8,449 nucleotides of DNA from contig JAABSS010000490.1 in assembly GCA_011390235.1 (NCBI GenBank), positions 1 to 8,449 on the forward strand. Direction: 5' to 3'. The DNA is from Desulfotignum sp. Lineage in GTDB: Bacteria; Desulfobacterota; Desulfobacteria; Desulfobacterales; Desulfobacteraceae. Positions 1 to 5,572 of the stretch are shown here, piece by piece. Position numbers and translations under genes: made by a program. The notes below the pieces were generated by a model that saw nothing but the letters and a program-made list of their open reading frames with translations, searched no databases and was not told the DNA's origin. Each line of letters opens with the position of its first letter. Position 1 is the first letter of the stretch.

Positions 1-794
1 TCAAACGCATCTGTGCTCAAGACCAGCGGGCCGCTGTCCCCGAATGGCCGCAGCCGGGTATCCACCCGGTAAAAATGGGTGCCGCCGGAGCCGGCAAAAA
101 ATGACAGAAACTGCTTGCACAGACGGGTGAAAAAATCCAGGTTCGAGGTTTTGATCCGGCCGTCCAGCCAGGTGTCTCCTTCCTTGGGATACACAAAAAC
201 CAAATCGATGTCCGAAGAAAAATTCAGCTCTTTTGCCCCCAGTTTTCCCATGCCCAGAACCACCATTTGCTGGGCATGGCCGTGGTTGTCCATGGGGGTA
301 CCGTGGGCGGCACACATTTTTTCATAAAGGAGATCAAGTGCCCGGGAAACGCAGGCCATGGCCAGGTGTGACAGATCGGACAGGATTTCGGACAAACTTG
401 CTTTACCTGTCAAATCCCGCCAGGCGATACGGATGATCTCCCGGTGCTTGAAATCCATCAGCAGGTTGCGTGCCTGGTCTGCATCGGCTTTGGCAATGAC
501 CTGTGCGGCCCGTTCCGGGTACCATTCCGGCTTTCGGACAGCGGCCAGATCCTGTGAAGCGGACAGGTCATGGAGTATGCCCGGATCCTTTGCCAGGCAA
601 TCCGCCACAAAATCACTGAACAGAAAAACCCGGACCAGGTCCGCCGGGTCCACACCGCCTGCATCCTGATCAGGCCCGGAGCTTTCAAGGCGGTCATAAA
701 ACCGGTCCAGGCGGGTCATCAAAAGGGTTTTCAAAGAAGGGGACAGACCGGGAAATACGGTATCGATCATCCGGGTATCGGGTTTTTCATCCAT
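1..794 (-). CDS. glnE: Bifunctional glutamine synthetase adenylyltransferase / adenylyl-removing enzyme, N-terminal part (truncated by window edge)
   Basis: GlnE attaches AMP to, and removes it from, a tyrosine of glutamine synthetase, tuning ammonia assimilation in the cytoplasm. Reading the minus strand from the ATG at 794-792 gives 264 residues and two extra bases before the window ends. Residues about 180-200 carry the nucleotidyltransferase signature GMGKLGAKELNFSSDIDLVF, with the metal-binding pair D195 and D197. Further on, RVDTRLRPFGDSGPLVLS is the usual continuation of this domain. This corresponds to the N-terminal adenylyl-removing half; full-length members are about 950 residues, so roughly three quarters lies outside. 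The start is fixed by an in-frame stop (TAA at 812-810) only six codons upstream, with no other ATG between. No strong Shine-Dalgarno is visible. The gene is divergent from the transglycosylase gene. Identification is firm because motif order and spacing match the family. Confidence 0.95.
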   Translation of the reverse strand, partial: MDEKPDTRMIDTVFPGLSPSLKTLLMTRLDRFYDRLESSGPDQDAGGVDPADLVRVFLFSDFVADCLAKDPGILHDLSASQDLAAVRKPEWYPERAAQVIAKADADQARNLLMDFKHREIIRIAWRDLTGKASLSEILSDLSHLAMACVSRALDLLYEKMCAAHGTPMDNHGHAQQMVVLGMGKLGAKELNFSSDIDLVFVYPKEGDTWLDGRIKTSNLDFFTRLCKQFLSFFAGSGGTHFYRVDTRLRPFGDSGPLVLSTDAF

Positions 795-820
795 GGCACC
801 GCCAGACAGTTACAGGTTGT

Positions 821-857
821 CATTTTTCATACATGGCATTTTTCAGCCTTCATACAT
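821..857. repeat. Short direct repeats in the glnE upstream region
   Basis: CATTTTTCA occurs at 821-829 and 837-845 (16 bp apart), and TTCATACAT at 826-834 and 849-857 (23 bp apart). The repeats lie in the presumed glnE leader or promoter. They could be duplicated regulator contacts, but in an AT-rich stretch short repeats also arise by chance. Confidence 0.3.
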
Positions 858-864
858 AATATCA
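856..864 (-). promoter_or_regulatory. Candidate extended -10 promoter for glnE
   Basis: On the minus strand 864-856 reads TGATATTAT, an extended -10 (TGn followed by TATTAT, 5 of 6 matches to TATAAT). A TTGATA lies upstream on the same strand, but at only 14 bp, so a -35 contribution is doubtful. It would place the transcript start near 849, leaving a leader of about 55 nt before the glnE ATG at 794. Read by eye; not proven. Confidence 0.3.
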
Positions 865-930
865 ACCGCATTTTTTATCAAGTCCCGAAGCAGTACAGAG
901 CCAGATCTGTGAATTTGGGGGAATAATCAT

Positions 931-958
931 TTTATTTTCATCCTGATCAGGATATGAT
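931..958 (+). promoter_or_regulatory. Candidate promoter with embedded 14-bp palindrome, upstream of the transglycosylase gene
   Basis: TATGAT at 953-958 matches TATAAT in 5 of 6 positions. A weak -35 (TTTATT, 931-936) lies 16 bp upstream. Between them, 940-953 is the perfect palindrome ATCCTGATCAGGAT. A symmetric site filling the spacer is where a dimeric repressor would block RNA polymerase. A second, shorter palindrome, CAGATCTG, lies at 902-909, its centre 41 bp away. Transcription would begin near 965, giving a leader of about 28 nt to the ATG at 993 and arguing against the ATG at 954 as the true start. The palindrome is certain; its role is inference. Confidence 0.35.
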
Positions 959-992
959 ACCGGGACCATTGCATTTTCATGGAAAAACCCTG

Positions 993-2963
993 ATGAAAAC
1001 GAACCACCTATTGCAGGGACACAAAAAAGGGAGGGGAAAAATCAGACGTTGTTTGTTGTTTAAAATAAAATCCGTGTTCCGCCTGCTTCAAGCAGCTGCC
1101 GTCATTTTTTTCCTGGTCCTGGTGTCTGCTTTGCAGGGACAGGCCGGCACCCGGACCATCTCGGTGCCCATGGCCCTGGATTATGACATACTCGATTCCC
1201 TGGCGGCCAATGCCGTGTTTTCAGGTCCGGAAAAACAGGCCTTACTGGTGGAAGATGCAGACGGTTGCCAGACCATCCGGGTGTCTGACCCGGGTTTCCG
1301 CGAATCAGACAAAAGCCTGTTTCTGGACATGCGCGTTCATGTCCGGTACGGTATTTCCGCCGGCAATTTCTGCCTGTTTCCCACCGCTTTTGACGGATAC
1401 CTGGTGACCCGCCAGGAGCCGGTGCTGGATCCAAAAACCTGGCAGCTGCGGTTTACCACCCTGTCCTCCCGCCTGGAAACCCTGGACCGCAAACCGGCCC
1501 GGCTGGCGGATTATATCTGGCAGCGGGCCCGGGATCATCTGCCGGGACTGCTGGACGGCATTGCCATCGACCTGGGTATCCCCCGAACCGCACTCGAGAA
1601 TTTTCTGACAGCCGTCCTGCCCGAAGACAAACCCGACAATGTCCTCAAAATAGTGGACAGCCTTCGGCCCGGCCCGATTGACATAGGGAAAACCGGTTTG
1701 TCGTTTCAGCAGCAGATGGATATTCCGGACACCATTTTCCAGAAATCCGCGCCATCCGACCCGGTTGTTCTTTCCCAGTCCCATAAGCAGGCATTCATCA
1801 ATGCCTGGGAAACCTGGGATGCGTTTGTGGTCCACCTGATCACTGCCCTGTCATCACGGCCCCTGACTCCGGATGAACAGCATATTCTGCTGGATGTACT
1901 GCTGCGCCTGCGGTACGCTTTCTCCGAAGAACTGGAAAAGCCCGATCCCGGAACAGATGGTTTTGTCCGCAAACAGTTTATCATGGGCTGGAAACTGATG
2001 TCCCCGGTTTTCAGGCATCACCTCAAGGAATCCGGAACCGATTCCATGCTGGGGTACCTGGCCTTTTTTTCCGCTGCCGATTCCCTCGTGACCCTGGACC
2101 AGCTCGGACCTTTGCTGGGGCTGGACATCAGCCGGCAGGGGCTGCACCAGCTGGCAGCTCTGGTGGCCGAAGGCAAGGCCCCGTCACTGAATTATGATCC
2201 TGGTATATTCCCTCACCTGAAAAACACCCTGGGAATCGAGCAGCCCGGATCAGGTCAGACCGGCCGGCGTTTCAGACTGAAACAGCTGTCGCATCTGTAC
2301 CGCCTGATTTTTGGTACAGCCTTTGCCCTGGCCGATATTCCGGAAAAGCACCGGGTTCATGCCCGGCAATGGCTCCTGTACCAGGAATCACCGGCTGCCT
2401 ACCTTGAAAAAACCATCCGCCTGATAAAAGAACAGACCAAAGAGAAACTGCAGGATACCCGGATCCCTGCGGACCGCCATGCCATGTTCCGCCGGACGGT
2501 TCTGGCCACTGCGTGGCAGGAAAGCTGTTTTCGGCAGTTTATTGAAGCACAGGAATCCATTATTTACCTGCGCTCCTACAACCAGACATCGGTGGGCATC
2601 ATGCAGATCAATGAACGGGTATGGCGCGGCATCTACGACCAGGACAAACTACGCTGGGATATCGCCTACAATGCCATGACCGGGTGTGACATCCTTGCGC
2701 TGTATTACACCCGGTATGCGGTGCGCTGGCAAAAAAAACAGCCTGACCCGGCAGTTGATGATGATTTTCTGGCCGGGATGCTGTATGCCATGTACAATGG
2801 CGGCCCGGGACACCTGGAAAAATATGTTCAGCGCAGCAGCGATCCGGACAGCAGCTATCTGAGCGACCGGCTTTTCCGGGAAAAGTGGGCATGGGTCAAA
2901 CAGGGGGATCTGGATCAGATCGGCCGCTGCCTGGCAGGCCGGCCCATACCATTTGAACATTGA
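993..2963 (+). CDS. Secreted or membrane-anchored lytic transglycosylase (SLT domain) with a large uncharacterised N-terminal region
   Basis: The C-terminal 150 or so residues form a lysozyme-like SLT domain that cleaves the MurNAc-GlcNAc bond of peptidoglycan in the periplasm. Numbering from the ATG at 993 (656 residues), the catalytic acid is E510 in ATAWQESCFRQF. It is followed by YNQTSVGIMQINERVW at 529-544, AYNAMTGCDILALYY, and MYNGGPGH with Y601-N602-G603-G604; these are the standard family motifs in order. A basic N-terminus precedes a hydrophobic stretch at about 31-47 and a possible signal peptidase site after A51 (LQGQA then GT). The roughly 430 residues between signal and SLT domain match nothing I recognise. 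Start choice is uncertain: the frame is also open from an ATG at 954, but that ATG overlaps the palindrome and has its AGGA only one base away. The n-region from 993 is long for a signal peptide, so it may act as a membrane anchor. There is no obvious terminator before the next gene 70 bp downstream. Confidence 0.85.
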   Translation: MKTNHLLQGHKKGRGKIRRCLLFKIKSVFRLLQAAAVIFFLVLVSALQGQAGTRTISVPMALDYDILDSLAANAVFSGPEKQALLVEDADGCQTIRVSDPGFRESDKSLFLDMRVHVRYGISAGNFCLFPTAFDGYLVTRQEPVLDPKTWQLRFTTLSSRLETLDRKPARLADYIWQRARDHLPGLLDGIAIDLGIPRTALENFLTAVLPEDKPDNVLKIVDSLRPGPIDIGKTGLSFQQQMDIPDTIFQKSAPSDPVVLSQSHKQAFINAWETWDAFVVHLITALSSRPLTPDEQHILLDVLLRLRYAFSEELEKPDPGTDGFVRKQFIMGWKLMSPVFRHHLKESGTDSMLGYLAFFSAADSLVTLDQLGPLLGLDISRQGLHQLAALVAEGKAPSLNYDPGIFPHLKNTLGIEQPGSGQTGRRFRLKQLSHLYRLIFGTAFALADIPEKHRVHARQWLLYQESPAAYLEKTIRLIKEQTKEKLQDTRIPADRHAMFRRTVLATAWQESCFRQFIEAQESIIYLRSYNQTSVGIMQINERVWRGIYDQDKLRWDIAYNAMTGCDILALYYTRYAVRWQKKQPDPAVDDDFLAGMLYAMYNGGPGHLEKYVQRSSDPDSSYLSDRLFREKWAWVKQGDLDQIGRCLAGRPIPFEH

Positions 2964-3033
2964 GTATTTTATCTCCGGCAAAGAATACCCCATGGGTTTA
3001 TCTGTAACTTTCAAATGACTTGAACTGAAAATA

Positions 3034-3417
3034 ATGAAAAACAAAACCAAAGGCCAGATGGAGGCTGAAATCAGCGAAGCCGTTATACAGTTTGAAAAAG
3101 AATTTATGGGTCGCGGTCCATTGGAAACCAAAACCTATATCATTGATGACATGGTACTGGTAAGACTCAAGAATGTGCTCACCCAGGCGGAATTGAAGCT
3201 GGCTGACATGCATGAACATAAGGATGGCAGAGAGCTGGTAAAACGAATGCGGATTGCGCTGCTGGAACAGGGCAGGCCGCTGCTTGTGGCCGCTGTGGAA
3301 AAAATTCTGGGGATCAAGGTAAGGAGCCTGCACACCGATATCAGCACTGTCACCGGGGAAAGGGTGATCCTTTTCACCCTGCTCGCCAGCCCCGCAATTG
3401 CAAGGGACAGAATGTAA
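3034..3417 (+). CDS. MpsC / DUF2294 family protein
   Basis: This 127-residue cytoplasmic protein matches the DUF2294 family, now named MpsC after a component of a Na+-translocating membrane-potential-generating system described in Staphylococcus. Supporting marks are KGQMEAEISEAVIQFEKEF at the N-terminus, GRGP at 26-29, YIIDDMVLVRLKNVLTQAE at 35-53, GRELVKRMR at 65-73, and HTDISTVTGERVILFTL at 100-116. Nearly the whole protein is this single domain, and length is normal for the family. There is no signal peptide or membrane segment. The partner genes mpsA (NuoL-like) and mpsB (DUF2309) are not next to it, so its role here is unknown; many bacteria carry stand-alone copies. The Shine-Dalgarno is poor (GAAAATA before the ATG). 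It could be transcribed with the upstream transglycosylase gene, since no terminator separates them. Confidence 0.85.
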   Translation: MKNKTKGQMEAEISEAVIQFEKEFMGRGPLETKTYIIDDMVLVRLKNVLTQAELKLADMHEHKDGRELVKRMRIALLEQGRPLLVAAVEKILGIKVRSLHTDISTVTGERVILFTLLASPAIARDRM

Positions 3418-3472
3418 GAACGTATGGCGGTGCATGGAGGGGGCAGCCTTCACGGGGATGGTGAAATTGTGG

Positions 3473-3501
3473 TTGACAACCTTTAAAATATATGGTTTAA
3501 G
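3473..3501 (+). promoter_or_regulatory. Sigma-70-type promoter candidate for the intergenic RNA
   Basis: A perfect TTGACA at 3473-3478 is followed after exactly 17 bp by TTTAAG at 3496-3501 (4 of 6 matches to TATAAT). The spacer is AT-rich. The predicted start is near A3508. This is the best-formed promoter in the window, and no protein gene begins directly downstream of it. Confidence 0.5.
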
Positions 3502-3507
3502 GCAATG

Positions 3508-3667
3508 AGAATCTGCCGGAAGATGGTGTGCTGCACAATTTCTCCGGGGGGTGACTTGAAATGACAAAGTCTTAGCGTTGGAGCGGGTCCTCTGTTGTTT
3601 TTCAGAGGGCGCAGGAAAAATATAAGGCCGTTGTCTGTTCTGCTGGAACAGACAACGGCCTTTTTTT
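3508..3667 (+). ncRNA. Candidate small RNA of about 160 nt, unassigned family
   Basis: The segment lies between a good promoter and a very strong intrinsic terminator and contains no convincing ORF. Three further hairpins can be drawn by eye. The first, at 3516-3547, pairs CCGGA with TCCGG, then AGAT with ATTT, then TGTG with CACA around a CTG triloop. The second pairs GACTT (3553-3557) with AAGTC (3567-3571). The third pairs GTCCTCTG (3587-3594) with CAGAGGGC (3603-3610) around a T-rich loop. The terminator hairpin follows. I do not recognise a known family; it does not resemble SRP RNA, tmRNA or RNase P, and the terminal closing stem of 6S RNA is absent. Alternatives are a 3' untranslated region of the upstream gene, or a leader of the carbonic anhydrase gene ending in an attenuator. 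I found no convincing antiterminator pairing for the latter. Confidence 0.45.
3624..3667 (+). terminator. Strong rho-independent terminator
   Basis: A perfect 17-bp inverted repeat (AAGGCCGTTGTCTGTTC at 3624-3640, its complement at 3646-3662) encloses the loop TGCTG. It runs directly into seven T residues (3661-3667). On the opposite strand the stem is followed by ATATTTTTCC, so it could also work in reverse, although no minus-strand gene points at it. It insulates the MpsC gene and the candidate RNA from the carbonic anhydrase gene. Confidence 0.93.
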
Positions 3668-3695
3668 GTGGTCGGCTGGCAAAAAAAATTACAGG

Positions 3696-3731
3696 GAAGC
3701 GCTTCATTGACTGACCGAAATTCAACATAAT
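3696..3731 (+). promoter_or_regulatory. Candidate promoter and palindrome upstream of the gamma-carbonic anhydrase gene
   Basis: CATAAT at 3726-3731 matches TATAAT at 5 of 6 positions, with a weak TTCATT (3703-3708) 17 bp upstream. A perfect 10-bp palindrome GAAGCGCTTC (3696-3705) overlaps that -35. A promoter is needed here because the terminator at 3624-3667 ends the upstream transcript. Predicted start is near 3738, giving a short leader. The alternative TTGACT (3707-3712) is only 13 bp from the -10. Confidence 0.35.
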
Positions 3732-3740
3732 GAAAAAAAT

Positions 3741-3745
3741 GGAGG
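3741..3745 (+). promoter_or_regulatory. Strong Shine-Dalgarno for the gamma-carbonic anhydrase gene
   Basis: GGAGG lies seven bases before the ATG at 3753 and fixes that start. It is the strongest correctly spaced ribosome binding site seen before a full-length gene in this window. Confidence 0.8.
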
Positions 3746-3752
3746 AAAAATA

Positions 3753-4292
3753 ATGATTTATCGAAATCACGCTGGTGACAAACCCATTGTGCATGCAACA
3801 GCAACGATTCATCCATCGGCCGTGGTGATCGGCAATGTGCAGATCGGTGAGAAAGTGTTTGTGGGGCCCAATGCAGTCATCCGTGCGGACGAACCCTGTC
3901 CGAAAGGAAAAGTGGAAGCCATTGTCATCGAATCCGAGGTCAATATTCAGGACGGTGTTATCATTCATGCCCTGGGCGGTTCGCCGGTACACATCGGAAA
4001 AGGGACGTCCCTGGCCCATGGCGCAGTCATCCACGGACCCTGCCATATTGGTGACAACTGTTTTGTCGGTTTTAAAAGCGTTGTTTTCAAGGCCCGTCTC
4101 GGAAAAGGGGTCGTTATTCAGCACCAGGCCCTGGTGGAAGGGGTCGACATTCCCGATGGTATACAAGTGGCATCCATGGCAGGCGTGCTGACAGAAGCGG
4201 ATGTCCATGCCCTCAAGCCGGTAACTCCCGAGCTGTCCGAATTTGCCGAAAAGGTCCGAAAAACCAATGTTTTTCTGGCGGAAGTGGCATAG
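3753..4292 (+). CDS. Gamma-class carbonic anhydrase family protein (left-handed beta-helix)
   Basis: The 179-residue protein is built of hexapeptide repeats ([LIV]-G-x-x-x-x) forming a left-handed beta-helix, expected to trimerise and bind metal between subunits. Compared with archaeal Cam it keeps the three metal histidines: H72 in DGVIIHALGG, and H89 and H94 in SLAHGAVIHGPC. It also keeps the active-site residues R44, D46, N64 and Q66. E47, equivalent to Cam E62, is present. The acidic loop carrying the Cam proton-shuttle Glu84 is missing (G75 follows HAL), which places it nearer the CamH subgroup. The predicted reaction is reversible CO2 hydration, useful to an anaerobe assimilating or producing bicarbonate. 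There is no signal peptide, so it is probably cytoplasmic. Some family members are enzymatically inactive or act as acyltransferase-like proteins, so activity is inferred. The downstream lyase gene follows after 126 bp. Confidence 0.88.
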   Translation: MIYRNHAGDKPIVHATATIHPSAVVIGNVQIGEKVFVGPNAVIRADEPCPKGKVEAIVIESEVNIQDGVIIHALGGSPVHIGKGTSLAHGAVIHGPCHIGDNCFVGFKSVVFKARLGKGVVIQHQALVEGVDIPDGIQVASMAGVLTEADVHALKPVTPELSEFAEKVRKTNVFLAEVA

Positions 4293-4340
4293 TATGGATG
4301 ATTCACAATTCCACCAAAAAAACCAATAACACGCACATAC

Positions 4341-4386
4341 TTTCGGGACAGGTCCGGTGCCCAGATATGCCGGTCTTGTCCTGAAA
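4341..4386 (+). other. Long imperfect hairpin between carbonic anhydrase and lyase genes
   Basis: TTTCGGGACAGGTCCGG (4341-4357) can pair with CCGGTCTTGTCCTGAAA (4370-4386) around a 12-nt loop. This gives 14 Watson-Crick pairs, two G-U pairs and one T-T mismatch. There is no T-run after it, so it is not a standard intrinsic terminator. It could stabilise the upstream mRNA, partially attenuate, or be a degenerate terminator. Confidence 0.6.
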
Positions 4387-4418
4387 TCAATGGCAATGAA
4401 AAAAATACTGAAAATCAT

Positions 4419-5420
4419 ATGAAAACTTTTGTTTTGCCCGGGCATATCACGATTCATGATACCACTGTCAGGGAAGGATTTCAGCGGGAGGAACGGCTGA
4501 TTCCCACCGATGCCAAACTGTGGGTGGTCCAGCAGCTTGTCAAGGCGGGTTTTAAACGGCTTGAAGTGACCAACTTTGCCAGTCCCAGCCGGTTGCCCCA
4601 ATTTGCCGATGCTGAAAATCTGCTGCGGCTGATCCGGACCCATAGCTCTTTGACCCTTCATCTGGCTGATGTCGAGTTTTCAGCTGTTACCATCAACCAA
4701 AGGGCGGTGGATCGGGCTTTGGCAGCGCACAGGGAAGGGGTCGGTCCTGACAGAATCCTTCTGGTCATCTCTGTCAGTGATGCCTATCAACAGGCAAATA
4801 CCGGCATGGGTATCGATGCATACTGGAAAATGGCGGAAAATTGTATTCAAAAGGTCAAATCATCGGGCATGAAGGTGTGTGGCGTTATCAACGGTATCTG
4901 GGGATGCCCCAAAACCGGAAGAACAGATATGCAAAAGGCGGTTGCCTTTGCCCGGCGCTGGCTGCAAATGGGTGCCGACGAGATTGAACATGCGGATCAC
5001 GACGGGTCGGCTACGCCGGACAGAATATATGCCTATTTTTCCACTGTGCTGGATGCGATTCCTGATCCGGAAAAACATGTTGCCCATTTCCATTCGACCC
5101 GGGGATGGGGAATGGCAAATGTACTGGCTGCCATGCAGGCCGGCATCACCCATTTTGAATCGACCCTGGGAGGTATCGGCGGACAGCCTGCCAACTTTGT
5201 TGACGGTATCCCTGTGGCCGGTACCGGTGAATATTATCACAAAGATCCGGGATTATCCGGACTGGTATCCACTGAAGATCTGGCAGTGATGCTCGATGAA
5301 ATGAACGTTGAAACAGGATTGGACGTGAATACGGTGATCTCCACCGGAGGAACGGTTGAAAGGATTGTCGGCCGACGTCTCCGGTCTGAATGCCTTCATT
5401 CAGGCCGTATTGCGAAATGA
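4419..5420 (+). CDS. HMG-CoA-lyase-like DRE-TIM metallolyase
   Basis: The 333-residue protein is a TIM-barrel member of the HMGL-like / pyruvate carboxyltransferase family. Near the N-terminus, IHDTTVREGFQREE supplies the metal ligand D14 and the catalytic arginine R18 of the DRE motif. HFHSTRGWGMANVLAAMQAG holds the metal-binding pair H223 and H225. STLGGIGGQPANF (248-260) corresponds to the family's glycine-rich loop. Family enzymes make or break C-C bonds next to an acyl-CoA or 2-oxo acid, for example splitting HMG-CoA into acetoacetate and acetyl-CoA. Length suits a lyase; the C-terminal regulatory domain of 2-isopropylmalate synthase is absent. The loop has Q256 where human HMG-CoA lyase has a catalytic cysteine, and the region equivalent to its metal-binding Asn is altered (GLVSTEDL), so the substrate is open. 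No Shine-Dalgarno is visible; an eight-codon ORF overlaps the start codon as ATGA. Confidence 0.8.
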   Translation: MKTFVLPGHITIHDTTVREGFQREERLIPTDAKLWVVQQLVKAGFKRLEVTNFASPSRLPQFADAENLLRLIRTHSSLTLHLADVEFSAVTINQRAVDRALAAHREGVGPDRILLVISVSDAYQQANTGMGIDAYWKMAENCIQKVKSSGMKVCGVINGIWGCPKTGRTDMQKAVAFARRWLQMGADEIEHADHDGSATPDRIYAYFSTVLDAIPDPEKHVAHFHSTRGWGMANVLAAMQAGITHFESTLGGIGGQPANFVDGIPVAGTGEYYHKDPGLSGLVSTEDLAVMLDEMNVETGLDVNTVISTGGTVERIVGRRLRSECLHSGRIAK

Positions 5421-5548
5421 ATTAAAAGAAAGCAACCCACCAAGACAGATTCTGAAACCCAAGATATTTTTCCAGCCGGAATTTTGAATTTCGTCATTAC
5501 TGCCTTGCTAAAACGCTGTGTTTTATGATATTTATTGGAGCTTCAACA

Positions 5549-5572
5549 ATGGAGCACGGCTGTGAAGTATGA
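5549..5572 (+). CDS. Possible leader mini-ORF (MEHGCEV) upstream of carAB
   Basis: ATG at 5549 opens seven codons ending in TGA at 5570-5572. GGAG at 5537-5540 lies eight bases before it, a better ribosome binding site than that of carA itself. The frame is also open from an ATG at 5525 (15 codons), which lacks such a site. The stop overlaps the left arm of the hairpin at 5571-5592, so a ribosome terminating here would affect its folding. The peptide has no run of a regulatory amino acid. It may be chance; coding is unproven. Confidence 0.3.
   Translation: MEHGCEV

Noticed and set aside
570..926. 118-codon plus-strand frame overlapping glnE
   Set aside because: It is antisense to the verified glnE coding frame and ends in the promoter region; the product has no recognisable feature.
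3505..3564. 19-codon ORF (starts MRICRKMVCC) at the head of the candidate RNA
   Set aside because: Its ATG lies at or before the predicted transcript start and lacks a correctly spaced Shine-Dalgarno, so it is not supported as a gene.
3015..3571. Shared TGACTTGAA at about 3015-3023 and 3552-3560
   Set aside because: A 9-base match in two AT-rich stretches with different surroundings is within chance expectation.
3508..3752. Riboswitch or attenuator controlling the carbonic anhydrase gene
   Set aside because: The sequence matches no riboswitch I know, and I found no upstream segment able to form a competing antiterminator beyond about five pairs. The gene also has its own -10-like box after the terminator.
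2998..3816. 272-codon open frame on the minus strand
   Set aside because: It runs antisense through the MpsC gene, the terminator and the start of the carbonic anhydrase gene. Its translation is low-complexity and resembles no family, while the plus-strand products match known families.
3483..4661. 392-codon open frame on the minus strand
   Set aside because: It is antisense to the carbonic anhydrase and the start of the lyase, spans the terminator, and shows no domain; it is a shadow of the coding bias on the other strand.
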